Below are positions 9,113-17,403 of a stretch of DNA of 64,000 nucleotides, one piece after another. Positions within the stretch are counted from its first letter, which is position 1. Each line of letters starts with the position of its first letter. The translations under genes and the position numbers were made by a program. The notes beneath the pieces were generated by a model, which saw nothing but the letters and a program-made list of their open reading frames with translations, did no database searches and was not told where the DNA came from. Origin of the DNA: DTYU01 sp040756575 (GTDB taxonomy: Bacteria; Bacillota; Desulfotomaculia; Desulfotomaculales; Ammonificaceae). The stretch spans positions 46,862 to 110,861 of the forward strand of contig JBFLYP010000007.1 in NCBI GenBank assembly GCA_040756575.1, given 5' to 3'.

Positions 9113-9241
9113 AAATGAGAGGTGCGAGGTAGGAGGTTAGAGGTGAGATTTTTTAATGGAATTCACAGAGCGCATTCCATTATGATTCCCACTTCAAACT
9201 TCTCACATCTCACATCTCACTTCTCACTTCTCACTTCTCAA
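9113..9241. repeat. Heptamer-phased inverted repeat element
   Basis: The left arm (about 9117-9148) is a run of degenerate 7-mers GAGGTGC, GAGGTAG, GAGGTTA, GAGGTGA. The right arm (about 9197-9240) is CATCTCA and CTTCTCA 7-mers, the complementary pattern. Between them TAATGGAAT (9154-9162) pairs perfectly with ATTCCATTA (9174-9182). The whole element could fold into one long hairpin. It is in the gap between the GT4 gene and the MqnD-like gene. No coding potential is seen in the remainder of the gap (8966-9379). Confidence 0.75.
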
Positions 9242-9379
9242 ATGGTCTCCAGGCTTTCTGCCAAAGCTTGCCATTTATTGATAGATAGAGCCTGCTTTCG
9301 AAAAATTAGAGTTTTACAACACCCTCCTGATCACTATACCGCGGCCGCCGCGCGGGTACCTTCATTCCCCAGATTCCTT

Positions 9380-10204
9380 TTAGCCGGCTACCCATTCCAA
9401 CTGTACCGGCTGGTTCAAAATCCCGGCTTCGCGACCACGTTCCAGGAGTTCTGCGACCGCACGTCTTCCTGTATCCCCAAGGTTAAGAGTCCATGCGTTA
9501 ACATACATCCCGATAAAACGGTCCGCCTCCTTCCTGCTCAATCCCCGTGCGAACGAAAGCGCGTGCTCAAGGGCCTCTTCCCGGTGTTCCAGGGCCCACC
9601 TGAATGCTGCTTCGAGAAGCCTGTTTATTTCCGTAGCACGACCGGCATGCCGCCGGTGAAGCACATTCCCCCCTAAAGGCAGCGGCAGTCCCGTCTCCCG
9701 CTTCCACCACTCACCGAGGTCTACAATCTTTTTTAGTCCTTCCCGGGCGTACGTTAACTGGCCCTCGTGGATCAGGAGCCCACCTTCAACCCTGCCCGAG
9801 CTTACCGCCTCACCAATCCGGTCAAACGATATCACTACAGTCCTGACGCCCGGCCGCCACAGCTTCAGCACTAAGTAGGCCGTGGTCAATTCACCCGGGA
9901 CCGCGATCGTGGCAGGTTCCAGCCCTTCCCGGGTATCGGCCCTTACCACCACGACCGGGCCGTAGCCGTCGCCAACGCTTGCCCCGGAGGATAAAAGGAG
10001 ATAGTTACGCGAGATGTAAGGATACGCATGAAAGGAGATAGCGGAAACATCGTAAACTCCTTTTAGCGCCGCCCGGTTGAGGGTTTCGATATCCTTTAGG
10101 ATGTGTTCAAAAGAATACCCGTTAGTGTCGATTTTGCCCTCAGCCAGAGCGGAAAACATGAATGCATCGTCGGCATCGGGACTGTGCGCAAGCGTTAGTA
10201 TCAT
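9380..10204 (-). CDS. mqnD: MqnD-like protein (1,4-dihydroxy-6-naphthoate synthase family)
   Basis: This protein of about 274 residues belongs to the MqnA/MqnD periplasmic-binding-like fold family. The opening LTLAHSPDADDAFMF, the HAYPYISRNYLLLSSGASVG segment and VPGELTTAYLVL fit MqnD. MqnD converts cyclic de-hypoxanthine futalosine to 1,4-dihydroxy-6-naphthoate in the futalosine route to menaquinone. The start is ATG at 10204, with AGGGG about 8 bases upstream, rather than the TTG at 10207. No other mqn gene is in this window, so the pathway assignment rests on family resemblance alone. The gene could be a paralogue with another small-molecule role. Confidence 0.75.
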   Translation of the reverse strand: MILTLAHSPDADDAFMFSALAEGKIDTNGYSFEHILKDIETLNRAALKGVYDVSAISFHAYPYISRNYLLLSSGASVGDGYGPVVVVRADTREGLEPATIAVPGELTTAYLVLKLWRPGVRTVVISFDRIGEAVSSGRVEGGLLIHEGQLTYAREGLKKIVDLGEWWKRETGLPLPLGGNVLHRRHAGRATEINRLLEAAFRWALEHREEALEHALSFARGLSRKEADRFIGMYVNAWTLNLGDTGRRAVAELLERGREAGILNQPVQLEWVAG

Positions 10205-10272
10205 CAAACCGCCCCTTTATTACCATCTATTTATTATAGTATTACAGTGCAGAAAGCCGCTTCGCTTCCGTA

Positions 10273-11115
10273 TCAGCCCAATAGTAAAACAGGAACAATT
10301 CCGGCTACGAACCTCCAGAGAAAAAGGAGCCCGAAAAGCACCGGTTGGTGTATAAGGTAAATAAAAAGGGAGTTCCGGCCCAGCAGGGCCAGCAGTTGCA
10401 GCGGCTGTCTGCTGCTGAAATCCGTCACGCCGGCAAACCGCGCCCCACCGGGGTAAAGCAAACCCCCGGTGCCTATTCCAAGCAGCACAACACCGAACCA
10501 GGGGAAAACCGGTACGAAGTCCAACATATACAGCTCAACGGGACGCAGACCAAGCCATCCCAGACAAGGATAATCGACTGGAACGCGGGCCAGGAAGCTC
10601 CCAAGGAGAATAAACGCCAAACCAAAAACCAAATTGCCGCGGCCGAAGCGAAGGAGTGGATAAGCACAAATGACTGAAAGCCCGATAAGATGCAATACCC
10701 CGAACAGGACCGTACCTTCTCTCAAAGCAAAGTGGGTCACCAGCGTTATGGCAAAAGCCCAGCCCAAAATCTTGAGGCCGCGGTCGAGGTACTGCGCAAA
10801 CCTTATCCGGCCGTGTACCGAATAGCTTAGCCATAACGCAACCCCGGCCGTGAAAACAAAACCGGTGAGAATAACTTGCTGGAACCAGTACCAGCCGCCT
10901 GTGGTGACGCTCTCACGGTAGTACCCGAAGTAATTGAGGTCCCACGCCAGGTGGTAAATCACCATCATTATCACAGCCGCGCCGCGAAGCGCGTCGACTT
11001 CCCCAAAGCGCTGACCTTTCACGATTCGAATCCGGTTTCCCCCTGTAAAAGGACCGGTTAATACCGTCCGCCAATATACCATCCGCCAGGCGCTCCAGCA
11101 CTTAGCATAACCCAT
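10273..11115 (-). CDS. DUF1624 / heparan-alpha-glucosaminide acetyltransferase-like membrane protein
   Basis: This is a polytopic membrane protein of up to 280 residues. The opening EVDALRGAAVIMMVIYHLAWDLNYFG is the DUF1624 signature with its conserved histidine. About seven hydrophobic helices follow, then GRNSLFIYLIHQPVLF near the C-terminus, typical of membrane acyltransferases. The probable role is transfer of an acyl group across the membrane onto a surface glycan, which is inferred from the family. The start is uncertain: the frame is open from 11115, but the conserved domain begins about 30 residues later, so GTG or ATG codons within the first 32 residues are possible. No operon partner is obvious. 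Confidence 0.75.
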   Translation of the reverse strand: MGYAKCWSAWRMVYWRTVLTGPFTGGNRIRIVKGQRFGEVDALRGAAVIMMVIYHLAWDLNYFGYYRESVTTGGWYWFQQVILTGFVFTAGVALWLSYSVHGRIRFAQYLDRGLKILGWAFAITLVTHFALREGTVLFGVLHLIGLSVICAYPLLRFGRGNLVFGLAFILLGSFLARVPVDYPCLGWLGLRPVELYMLDFVPVFPWFGVVLLGIGTGGLLYPGGARFAGVTDFSSRQPLQLLALLGRNSLFIYLIHQPVLFGLLFLWRFVAGIVPVLLLG

Positions 11116-11177
11116 TTATCGGCTACCCTTCTCGGTCAAGAATTTCCCTCGAGTACCGGCCGGCAGACAGGCCGTTT

Positions 11178-12506
11178 TTACCCTTCAGCCGGTGTAGGCG
11201 TCGGCTCTGTTAACGGTTTAACCTGCCCGCCGCTCGTCTCCTGCGGTACCTCATCTGCCAACCAAATACTGACCAAACGGTTTTCTCCATCCCACTCAAC
11301 CCGTGCACCGAAAGCCTCGCTGACAAAACGCAAGGGAACCATTGTCCGGCCGCAGAAAAGCGAAGCAGGCACAGAGAGCATTGTTTCCCGTCCGTTGACG
11401 ACGGCCGCTTCGCTGCCGATTTGCACCGTGACATACTTACCGGCGCGGTTGATCGCCGCTGTTTTACTTGCACCGTCCCATGAAACCTCCGCTCCCAAGG
11501 GCTCGGCAATATTCCGGAGCGGCACCAATATGCGCCCTTTTTCTAACAGCGGCGGGACTTCGGTATTCAGTTCCTTCTCATTCAGCAGGATCCTAATGTG
11601 GTATAAATTGCTCTGATAATTGTACACCAGTTTTGAGATGTTCCGGATAATCTGAAACGCCCGCTCCCGGCTCTCTGTATTCTTGCTGAATACCGCTATA
11701 ATGTACGGGTTTTCCGGATGCTTCACATACCCCACGTCGTTGTAAGTACCGGTATTAGGCCAATTGCCGATTTTATGCGCAACTTTCACGCCCTCCGGCA
11801 GCGGCTGCGGTAAACGCTCGTTGAACACAGTATTCTCTAAATAACCTATTAACAGAGTACCGTACTCAGGGTATTGATCGGCAAAGTCCAGGAGACGAAG
11901 CATATATTTCGCCATGTCCTCGGGACAGGTTATATTCCTGTCGTCGTCAACAACCCCGCCTCCGAGGCTGCGCATGTAGTTTTTTACGTTTATCCTGCCT
12001 AAGTAAGACAGGAGAATGTTTGTAGCGACGTTATCGCTGTAAACGATAGAGTACAGCGATAGCTCGGCAATGCTGTAAGTACTCCCCACAGGCTTATACT
12101 GGAGGATGCCGGTGCCTCCCTCGTAATGCTTCTGCAGATATGTAAGCCTGGATAGAGGGTCGATTTTCCCGGCCGCAATTTGTTCATAAAGGTAAAGGTT
12201 CAGCGGCAGTTTGAACGTGCTGGCGGCATGAAACGGTTCCCGGTGGTTAATGCCGCATGTTTGATCCGATTTCAAGTCCATAAGATAAACGCCGTATGTT
12301 CCCTTTTCTGAGGAAAGCTCCCGGACCAACTGCGCCAGCAAGTGATTGTAGCTCGCAGTACTCATGGCAGAATCGATTGCCGACGAAGCATTCCCGACAG
12401 CACATGAAGCTAACAAATAGACTACTGCCAGTACAAAACAGGTCCATCTCCTAATCGCAACCACGGTTTGTCCCCCTGAAACAACCACCGATTTCTTCAA
12501 CTGCAC
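11178..12506 (-). CDS. Exported class A beta-lactamase-like serine hydrolase with C-terminal stalk domain
   Basis: This 442-residue protein has a hydrophobic export segment at about residues 20-40. Residues of about 60-290 form a beta-lactamase2 (PF13354) domain with the three active-site motifs: STFK (serine at 96, lysine at 99), SDN (157-159) and KIG (245-247) in place of KTG. The C-terminal 130 residues are a copper-amine-oxidase-type stalk domain with EKGRILVPLRNIAEPLG and CGRTMVPLRFVSEAFG. Such proteins act on the envelope, perhaps as peptidases, and need not degrade antibiotics. The classical Glu166 loop motif is not evident. The upstream non-coding region contains a candidate structured RNA. 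Confidence 0.85.
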   Translation of the reverse strand: MQLKKSVVVSGGQTVVAIRRWTCFVLAVVYLLASCAVGNASSAIDSAMSTASYNHLLAQLVRELSSEKGTYGVYLMDLKSDQTCGINHREPFHAASTFKLPLNLYLYEQIAAGKIDPLSRLTYLQKHYEGGTGILQYKPVGSTYSIAELSLYSIVYSDNVATNILLSYLGRINVKNYMRSLGGGVVDDDRNITCPEDMAKYMLRLLDFADQYPEYGTLLIGYLENTVFNERLPQPLPEGVKVAHKIGNWPNTGTYNDVGYVKHPENPYIIAVFSKNTESRERAFQIIRNISKLVYNYQSNLYHIRILLNEKELNTEVPPLLEKGRILVPLRNIAEPLGAEVSWDGASKTAAINRAGKYVTVQIGSEAAVVNGRETMLSVPASLFCGRTMVPLRFVSEAFGARVEWDGENRLVSIWLADEVPQETSGGQVKPLTEPTPTPAEG

Positions 12507-12544
12507 CTAAATCATGCCGCTTTAATTCTCATGCATTCGCTGCA

Positions 12545-12712
12545 CAATGCGCCGAGACCTGGAGGTGCTTTCCCAAATCGTTGCAGCGAGCCGCCTCCCA
12601 TAGGGGTGAGTCGAAATAGTGCGACTCTTGTTAATGATAAAAATAATGGTTAGCGCAAGAAGAGGTCTCGCTTGCCATACCTTGTTATGTAAGCCGCAAG
12701 GTATTGCCTGGC
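12545..12712. ncRNA. Candidate structured RNA, family unknown
   Basis: A closing helix CGAGACCT (12553-12560) / AGGTCTCG (12663-12670) encloses GGAGG (12561-12565) / CCTCC (12594-12598) and a hairpin GAGTCG (12608-12613) / CGACTC (12622-12627). GCAAG (12655-12659) / CTTGC (12671-12675) would compete with the closing helix. A second hairpin, ATACCTTG (12677-12684) / CAAGGTAT (12697-12704), follows. On the minus strand this would lie in the leader of the serine-hydrolase gene (start 12506). I compared it by eye with 6S, SRP, S-box, T-box, cobalamin and c-di-AMP motifs and none fits. The strand is unresolved. Confidence 0.4.
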
Positions 12713-12917
12713 ATGAAGCCGGTTATGACTGGTCAAGCAATTGAGCACAGTCCACTTCTAATTTCTGCTTTAAACATAAAATCTCCTGCTAAAAAAAAAT
12801 GTTCCCCTCTCTTACCAGCGTCATTGTTGCTCTTACTTCTGCATATTTGCCTTTATCATTTATGCTCTTTTACACTTATCTACTATAGCAATCTGAAAAG
12901 CATTGTCTTCTATACAA

Positions 12918-12942
12918 ACAAAAAGCCGGCGATCACCGGCAA
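12918..12942 (-). terminator. Intrinsic terminator downstream of the small acidic ORF
   Basis: Read on the minus strand, GCCGG...CCGGC with a 6-base loop (12925-12940) is followed by TTTTT (12924-12920). It lies 25 bases past the stop of the small minus-strand ORF at 12968-13087, which supports transcription of that ORF. Confidence 0.65.
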
Positions 12943-12967
12943 TTCTCCTAACTTTGGTCTTAACCTT

Positions 12968-13087
12968 TCAGATTTCAAACTCCACTACAATGGGGTTCTT
13001 CTCTTCGTCCAACTCGTCCGGAATTTCCCCGGCGGGTAGCAACCTGTACTCCACCTCTTCTCCTTCTATCCAGGTGACAAGGTACAT
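12968..13087 (-). CDS. Small acidic hypothetical protein
   Basis: This 39-residue frame reads MYLVTWIEGEEVEYRLLP... and ends ...PIVVEFEI. It can be extended by seven residues to an ATG at 13108. For the ATG at 13087 an AAGGGGG lies about 11 bases upstream; for 13108 no ribosome site is seen. The protein is very acidic, with the look of a compact beta-sheet rather than random translation. A good intrinsic terminator follows its stop. I do not recognise a family. The gene lies in an AT-rich island between the serine hydrolase and gatD. Confidence 0.45.
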   Translation of the reverse strand: MYLVTWIEGEEVEYRLLPAGEIPDELDEEKNPIVVEFEI

Positions 13088-13203
13088 ATCCCGCGTTGCC
13101 CCCTTCATAATTACGTTGTATTTTGTATACAAGATTCTACGAAAATTGTACTATGTTTATGACAGCTTTTCAACAGTTACAGTGAAAAACTTTATAAATA
13201 GCC

Positions 13204-13935
13204 TTACCCTTTTGCTACCCCAAGACGGCGTAACATTACCTCATTGGCAAGGTTCTCAACCGTATCGTCTAATCGAGACAGGAAACGATCCATTCCCCTT
13301 CGCTCTAAGGCAAGGCGCAACAGATGGTCGGTAAGAGCGGGGTTTTTGGGGAGGAGCGGTCCGTGTAAATAGGAACAAAAGACATTTTTATAGCGCGCCC
13401 CCTCAAAGCCGTCCCGGCCGTTGTTACCATAACCCTTCAGCACCCTTCCTAAGGGTTCTATATTTCCGAGAAACGTCTGTCCCGAATGGTTCTCGAAACC
13501 GCAAGCCCTGACCGTTTTCCCGTCCAACTCAGTTTCGATGGCGATGTTCCCGATCAGACGCTTGGTTCCCGCCCGTGTATATAGGTCAAGAATGCCGAGA
13601 CCCGGGATCTCCGGACCTACCAGCGGCTGGTAATACAGTCCCAAAAGCTGGTAGCCGCCGCATATCGCCAAAACTACCAAACCGTCTTCAATCGCAGCGG
13701 CCAGGCTGGAAGTGTGCTTTCTCAGGTCGGCTATGATCAGTCCCTGTTCCCGGTCGGAACCCCCGCCGATGAAAAGGAAGTCTATCTCTTTAAAGTCCAC
13801 CGTTTCTCCAAGGTTTACCTCCCGAACCTGGACCGGTATACGGCGCCAGCGGCAGCGCTGGACAAAAGCGATGACGTTCCCACGGTCGCCGTAAAGGTTA
13901 AGAAGATTGGGATAAAGATGGCAGACGGTCAGCAA
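13204..13935 (-). CDS. gatD: Lipid II isoglutaminyl synthase, glutamine amidotransferase subunit GatD
   Basis: GatD is the class I glutaminase subunit that supplies ammonia to MurT for amidating the D-glutamate of lipid II. Visible are CHLYPNLLNLYGDRGNV at the N-terminus, FIGGGSDREQ, the nucleophile elbow AICGGYQLLG with the catalytic cysteine, and the histidine in CSYLHGPLLPKNP. The frame is open from an ATG at 13953, but GGGAG 7 bases before a TTG at 13935 gives an N-terminus matching known GatD, so that start is chosen (243 residues). The gene overlaps the end of murT, as is typical for this co-translated pair. Confidence 0.92.
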   Translation of the reverse strand: MLTVCHLYPNLLNLYGDRGNVIAFVQRCRWRRIPVQVREVNLGETVDFKEIDFLFIGGGSDREQGLIIADLRKHTSSLAAAIEDGLVVLAICGGYQLLGLYYQPLVGPEIPGLGILDLYTRAGTKRLIGNIAIETELDGKTVRACGFENHSGQTFLGNIEPLGRVLKGYGNNGRDGFEGARYKNVFCSYLHGPLLPKNPALTDHLLRLALERRGMDRFLSRLDDTVENLANEVMLRRLGVAKG

Positions 13936-15298
13936 CAGTACTCTCCCTGGCATAACGCCGCAAAATTTTTTCTACCGGCCACAAGGCTGTGTAGGTTGCC
14001 AAAAGATAAGCTACGCCTCCGTGTCCTTCAAGGACTTGCCTCACGCTGGCGGCAAAACCCGGACATACGGTGATCCTTTGCACCGGCACCCCAGCGTACT
14101 TCAGCCGCAGAGCCATTTCCTCGGAACGCCTTCCGGAGCAGACAAAACGCAGGATATCCCTGCGCTCCTGAAGGCGTTCGAAATCGACGTCCCAGATCCA
14201 GGAGACATCCCGCCCGTCGGCACTGTTGTCGTTGAGAGCAATTAACACGTCCTTGGTTTCCCGGGTACCGCAAAGGAGGTTCAGGCTTTCGTTAAACCCG
14301 GCGGGGTTCTTAACCAAATTAAGGTAAATGGGCCTTCCCTTATAGTTAAACTGCTGCAGCCGACCGGTTGCCGGTACGTAACGGCTCAGGCTTCCCGCCG
14401 TTGTTTCAGGGGCGATCCCGAGTAAGAGTCCCGCGGCGAAAACAGCCAGTGCGTTGTATACGTTATAAAAACCCTGGGTGGGGAGCGTGACGGGTAGGAC
14501 CTTTTTCTCTACCCGGACCTTGCACCGGGTAACACCGTCGATCACCTCTGCCCCAAGCGCCTCCACTTCCACCCGCGGCCTGACAAAACCGCATCCGCCA
14601 CAGCGGTAAGCGCCGAGTTGGCTGTAGTGGTAATAGCGGTAAGACAAGTTTTCTCCGCAATACGGGCAAAAACGGGCCTCCCTGGTCACGCTCCCTGCCT
14701 CTCCATTCCTGGTCGGCGCCCCTACCCCGTAAAAAACCCGCGGTAATCCGGTGTCAGCGAGTTGTGCCACCAGAGGGTCGTCTGCATTGAGGACCAGCTT
14801 GGCGGAACTGAGCTTCGCCAGCGCGGTTCTGATAAGGGAAACGGTCTTATCGAGCTCACCGTACCGGTCAAGCTGGTCGCGGAAAAAATTCGTAACAATG
14901 ACGACCTTCGGTTGAACTATATCAGCGATCTTGGGAAAAGCAGCCTCATCAGCTTCTAAAAGAGCCCAGTGGTGGGCTAAGCGGCCCCGCAGGCTGCTCT
15001 TTTTCAAGAACGCGGTTGTAACACCGTTTATCAGATTGGCTCCTTCCCGGTTGATAACCAACCGGTCGTCGAAAGACTCCAGCACCCTTGCCAGCATGTT
15101 GTTTGTCGTAGTCTTTCCGTTTGTCCCGGTTACCATTATGGTGCCGTATGTTATCTGATCAGCGAGCGCCCGGAGCGTTCCGGGAAATATGCGGAGTGCC
15201 ACTGCCCCCGGTAGTGAAGAACCCCTTCCGCCGCTAAGTTTACCGATAAAGTAGGCCGCTTTTCCAGCAAAAATCGCCGTCGTCAGCCGGACACCCAA
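13898..15298 (-). CDS. murT: Lipid II isoglutaminyl synthase, ligase subunit MurT
   Basis: This Mur-ligase-type protein of about 466 residues has the P-loop MVTGTNGKTTTNNMLARVL. A four-cysteine zinc ribbon is inserted in the central domain (CPYCGENL...YRCGGCGF), characteristic of MurT. The C-terminal DUF1727 domain includes LVKNPAGFNESL and ALNDNSADGRDVSWIWD. MurT activates the alpha-carboxylate of D-Glu in lipid II with ATP, and GatD supplies ammonia. The track frame opens at a GTG at 15322, but GGAGG 7 bases upstream of a TTG at 15298 gives a better start (LGVRLTTAIFAGK...). gatD follows with overlap. Confidence 0.92.
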   Translation of the reverse strand: MGVRLTTAIFAGKAAYFIGKLSGGRGSSLPGAVALRIFPGTLRALADQITYGTIMVTGTNGKTTTNNMLARVLESFDDRLVINREGANLINGVTTAFLKKSSLRGRLAHHWALLEADEAAFPKIADIVQPKVVIVTNFFRDQLDRYGELDKTVSLIRTALAKLSSAKLVLNADDPLVAQLADTGLPRVFYGVGAPTRNGEAGSVTREARFCPYCGENLSYRYYHYSQLGAYRCGGCGFVRPRVEVEALGAEVIDGVTRCKVRVEKKVLPVTLPTQGFYNVYNALAVFAAGLLLGIAPETTAGSLSRYVPATGRLQQFNYKGRPIYLNLVKNPAGFNESLNLLCGTRETKDVLIALNDNSADGRDVSWIWDVDFERLQERRDILRFVCSGRRSEEMALRLKYAGVPVQRITVCPGFAASVRQVLEGHGGVAYLLATYTALWPVEKILRRYARESTVADRLPSLSQSS

Positions 15299-15395
15299 AC
15301 TAAATTCCTCCAGACGCAACACATATTGCCTTTTAATTATACCTAAGATGACAAAGAAATATTAAAAATTAAAGACACACGGCCTCCGGCCGCCG

Positions 15396-17120
15396 TTATT
15401 GAAAGGAGCACGTACCGCAGTTTACCGGGGGTGCTAACGGCTGATCCTTTCGCGAACCCGCGCGGTAAACAGTGAGGCCCTTGAGTCCGAGCACGTGGGC
15501 CTGAAGAAAAATCTCAGCCACCTCGGCCGGGCTTGCCGTCCGGGGTAAATTTATGGTTTTGCTCACCGCGTTGTCGGTGTGCTTTTGAAACGCGGCCTGC
15601 ATTTTAAGGTGCCACTCGGGGCTTATCTGTAAGGCGGTCTTGAAAACTTTCTTGCTCTCCGGCGGCAGGGTCTCTACCTCGGCGAGATCGCCCGTCAGGT
15701 AAACGGCGCTCAACACAGCCTGCCTCTGCGTCTCCGGAACGGATTTATTCAGGTACTCGAGAAAAACCTTATCTACCACCAGCAGCTTCTTACCGTCAAG
15801 GACCGTCCGGGTGTAACTGAGCGCGAATACCGGTTCGATCCCGGAACTCACCCCGGCGATCCCGCTGATCGAACCGGTCGGAGCTATGGTAATCAGAGTA
15901 GCGTTCCGGAGCGGCAGGTCGGGATAGTAGACCGACTTTTCCCAGGCGGGAAATGTGCCCCGCTGAACCGCGAGCTCGCGGGAGGCCGCCCGCGCCTCAG
16001 CCCGGATGAACGACATTATTTCTTCACCAAGTTCCAAGGCCGCGGTTGAATCATAGGGGATCCTCATCCGGTACAACATGTCCGCCCAGCCCATAATACC
16101 AAGGCCTATTTTTCGCGTGCGCCTGGTCGCCGCCGCGATCTCCGGTACAGGAAAGCTGTTAACCTCCACCACGTCATCAAGGAAACGAACGGCTTCGTGG
16201 ACCACCCTACGGAGCTTGTCCCAGTCAACTTCCCGGCCGGTAACCATTTGCACGAGGTTGATAGAACCTAAGTTGCACGATTCATATGGCAAGAGCGGCT
16301 GTTCACCGCATGGATTTGTGGCTTCAATGGGACCCAGGACGGGAGTGGGGTTCGCATGATTTACCGCGTCGAGGAACAGAAGACCCGGCTCTCCGTTAGC
16401 GTGTGCATGAGCAACTATGGCGTCAAACACATGCCGGGCCGGAACCGTCCGGTAAACCCTACCGTCAAAAACAAGTGGCAAGCCCTCGTCGCGTTCGAGC
16501 GCCGTAAAGAAGCTGCCGGACACCGCGACCGAAATATTGAAGTTCCTGAATGCTCCCTCTTCCTCTTTGCATGCGATAAACTCGAAGATGTCTGGATGGT
16601 CCGCCCGCAGGACGCCCATATTCGCACCGCGGCGAACTCCGCCCTGTTTTACTTCCTCCGTAGCGGCATTAAAGATGCGCATGAAACTGACAGGGCCGGA
16701 AGCAACCCCGCCGGTAGAACGAACCGGATCTCCACGCGGCCTGAGACGCGAGAAATTGAATCCGGTGCCGCCCCCGCTCTTGTGGATGAGTGCCGTGTTT
16801 TTCAGCGTCTCAAAAACGGCTTCGATGCTGTCCTCAATCGGTAGGACAAAACAGGCCGATAACTGTCCCGACTCCCGGCCGGCGTTAATCAGCGTCGGAC
16901 TGTTGGGCAGAAAATCCAAACCCGCCATGAGGTCAAAAAAACGCTCCGCCCACACCCCGGCCGTTCTTGCTTCTGCACCCAGGCGGGTTTCCGCTTCAGC
17001 TACTGCCGTAGCGACCCTTCTGAACATCTCTTCCGGTGTCTCCATCACTTCTCCGTTTTCGTCCCGCCAAAGGTAACGGCCTTCGAGAATCGTCTTCTGG
17101 TTGACGTCAAGCTTGATCAT
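15396..17120 (-). CDS. nrdJ: Adenosylcobalamin-dependent (class II) ribonucleotide reductase
   Basis: This 574-residue protein reduces ribonucleotides to deoxyribonucleotides using coenzyme B12, independent of oxygen. Family hallmarks are LPNSPTLINAGRESGQLSACFVLP, IHKSGGGTGFNFSRLRP, GGVRRGANMGVL, the catalytic NPCGEQPLLPYESCNLGSINL (active-site Cys and Glu) and ITIAPTGSISGIAGVSSGIEP. It ends in NCGTCSFQ, a short redox-active cysteine pair. It is shorter than many class II enzymes, lacking a long C-terminal zinc-finger extension. The start is ATG at 17120 behind AGGAG; the upstream frame to 17180 is not supported. It lies downstream of sigI with a 280-base gap, in which I see no cobalamin riboswitch or NrdR box. 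Confidence 0.93.
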   Translation of the reverse strand: MIKLDVNQKTILEGRYLWRDENGEVMETPEEMFRRVATAVAEAETRLGAEARTAGVWAERFFDLMAGLDFLPNSPTLINAGRESGQLSACFVLPIEDSIEAVFETLKNTALIHKSGGGTGFNFSRLRPRGDPVRSTGGVASGPVSFMRIFNAATEEVKQGGVRRGANMGVLRADHPDIFEFIACKEEEGAFRNFNISVAVSGSFFTALERDEGLPLVFDGRVYRTVPARHVFDAIVAHAHANGEPGLLFLDAVNHANPTPVLGPIEATNPCGEQPLLPYESCNLGSINLVQMVTGREVDWDKLRRVVHEAVRFLDDVVEVNSFPVPEIAAATRRTRKIGLGIMGWADMLYRMRIPYDSTAALELGEEIMSFIRAEARAASRELAVQRGTFPAWEKSVYYPDLPLRNATLITIAPTGSISGIAGVSSGIEPVFALSYTRTVLDGKKLLVVDKVFLEYLNKSVPETQRQAVLSAVYLTGDLAEVETLPPESKKVFKTALQISPEWHLKMQAAFQKHTDNAVSKTINLPRTASPAEVAEIFLQAHVLGLKGLTVYRAGSRKDQPLAPPVNCGTCSFQ

Positions 17121-17403
17121 ACGGCTCCTGCTGAGAATAAAAATTGTTCTTGCAATTGGCAAAGTACCCGAAAACCGCAACAGCCTCCTATGCAGTATGA
17201 TACCCTACCCGCCTATCCCAAAACAATAGTGCACGTTTGGGTAAGAAAGAGGTTTAGGGTCCAAGACGTGCAAGCCCCAAAACAAAACATGAAAAGGGCC
17301 TATCTCCTGGTACGGCGCTCAACAGCGGTCCTGGTACTCCCGCCGGCGGAACCTTGTCCGTCTGCATCCTACAGCAGCAACCAATGCATGACCGCCCCTC
17401 ACT

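Noticed and set aside
9117..9148. Run of GAG/TAG triplets that could be a TRAP target
   Set aside because: The triplets follow a 7-base phase rather than the 4-6-base spacing TRAP needs, and the run is mirrored by a complementary array, which fits a repeat element better. It is also not in the leader of a trp gene.
17121..17403. Possible cobalamin riboswitch upstream of the B12-dependent nrdJ
   Set aside because: No B12-box-like sequence or recognisable core was found on the minus strand.
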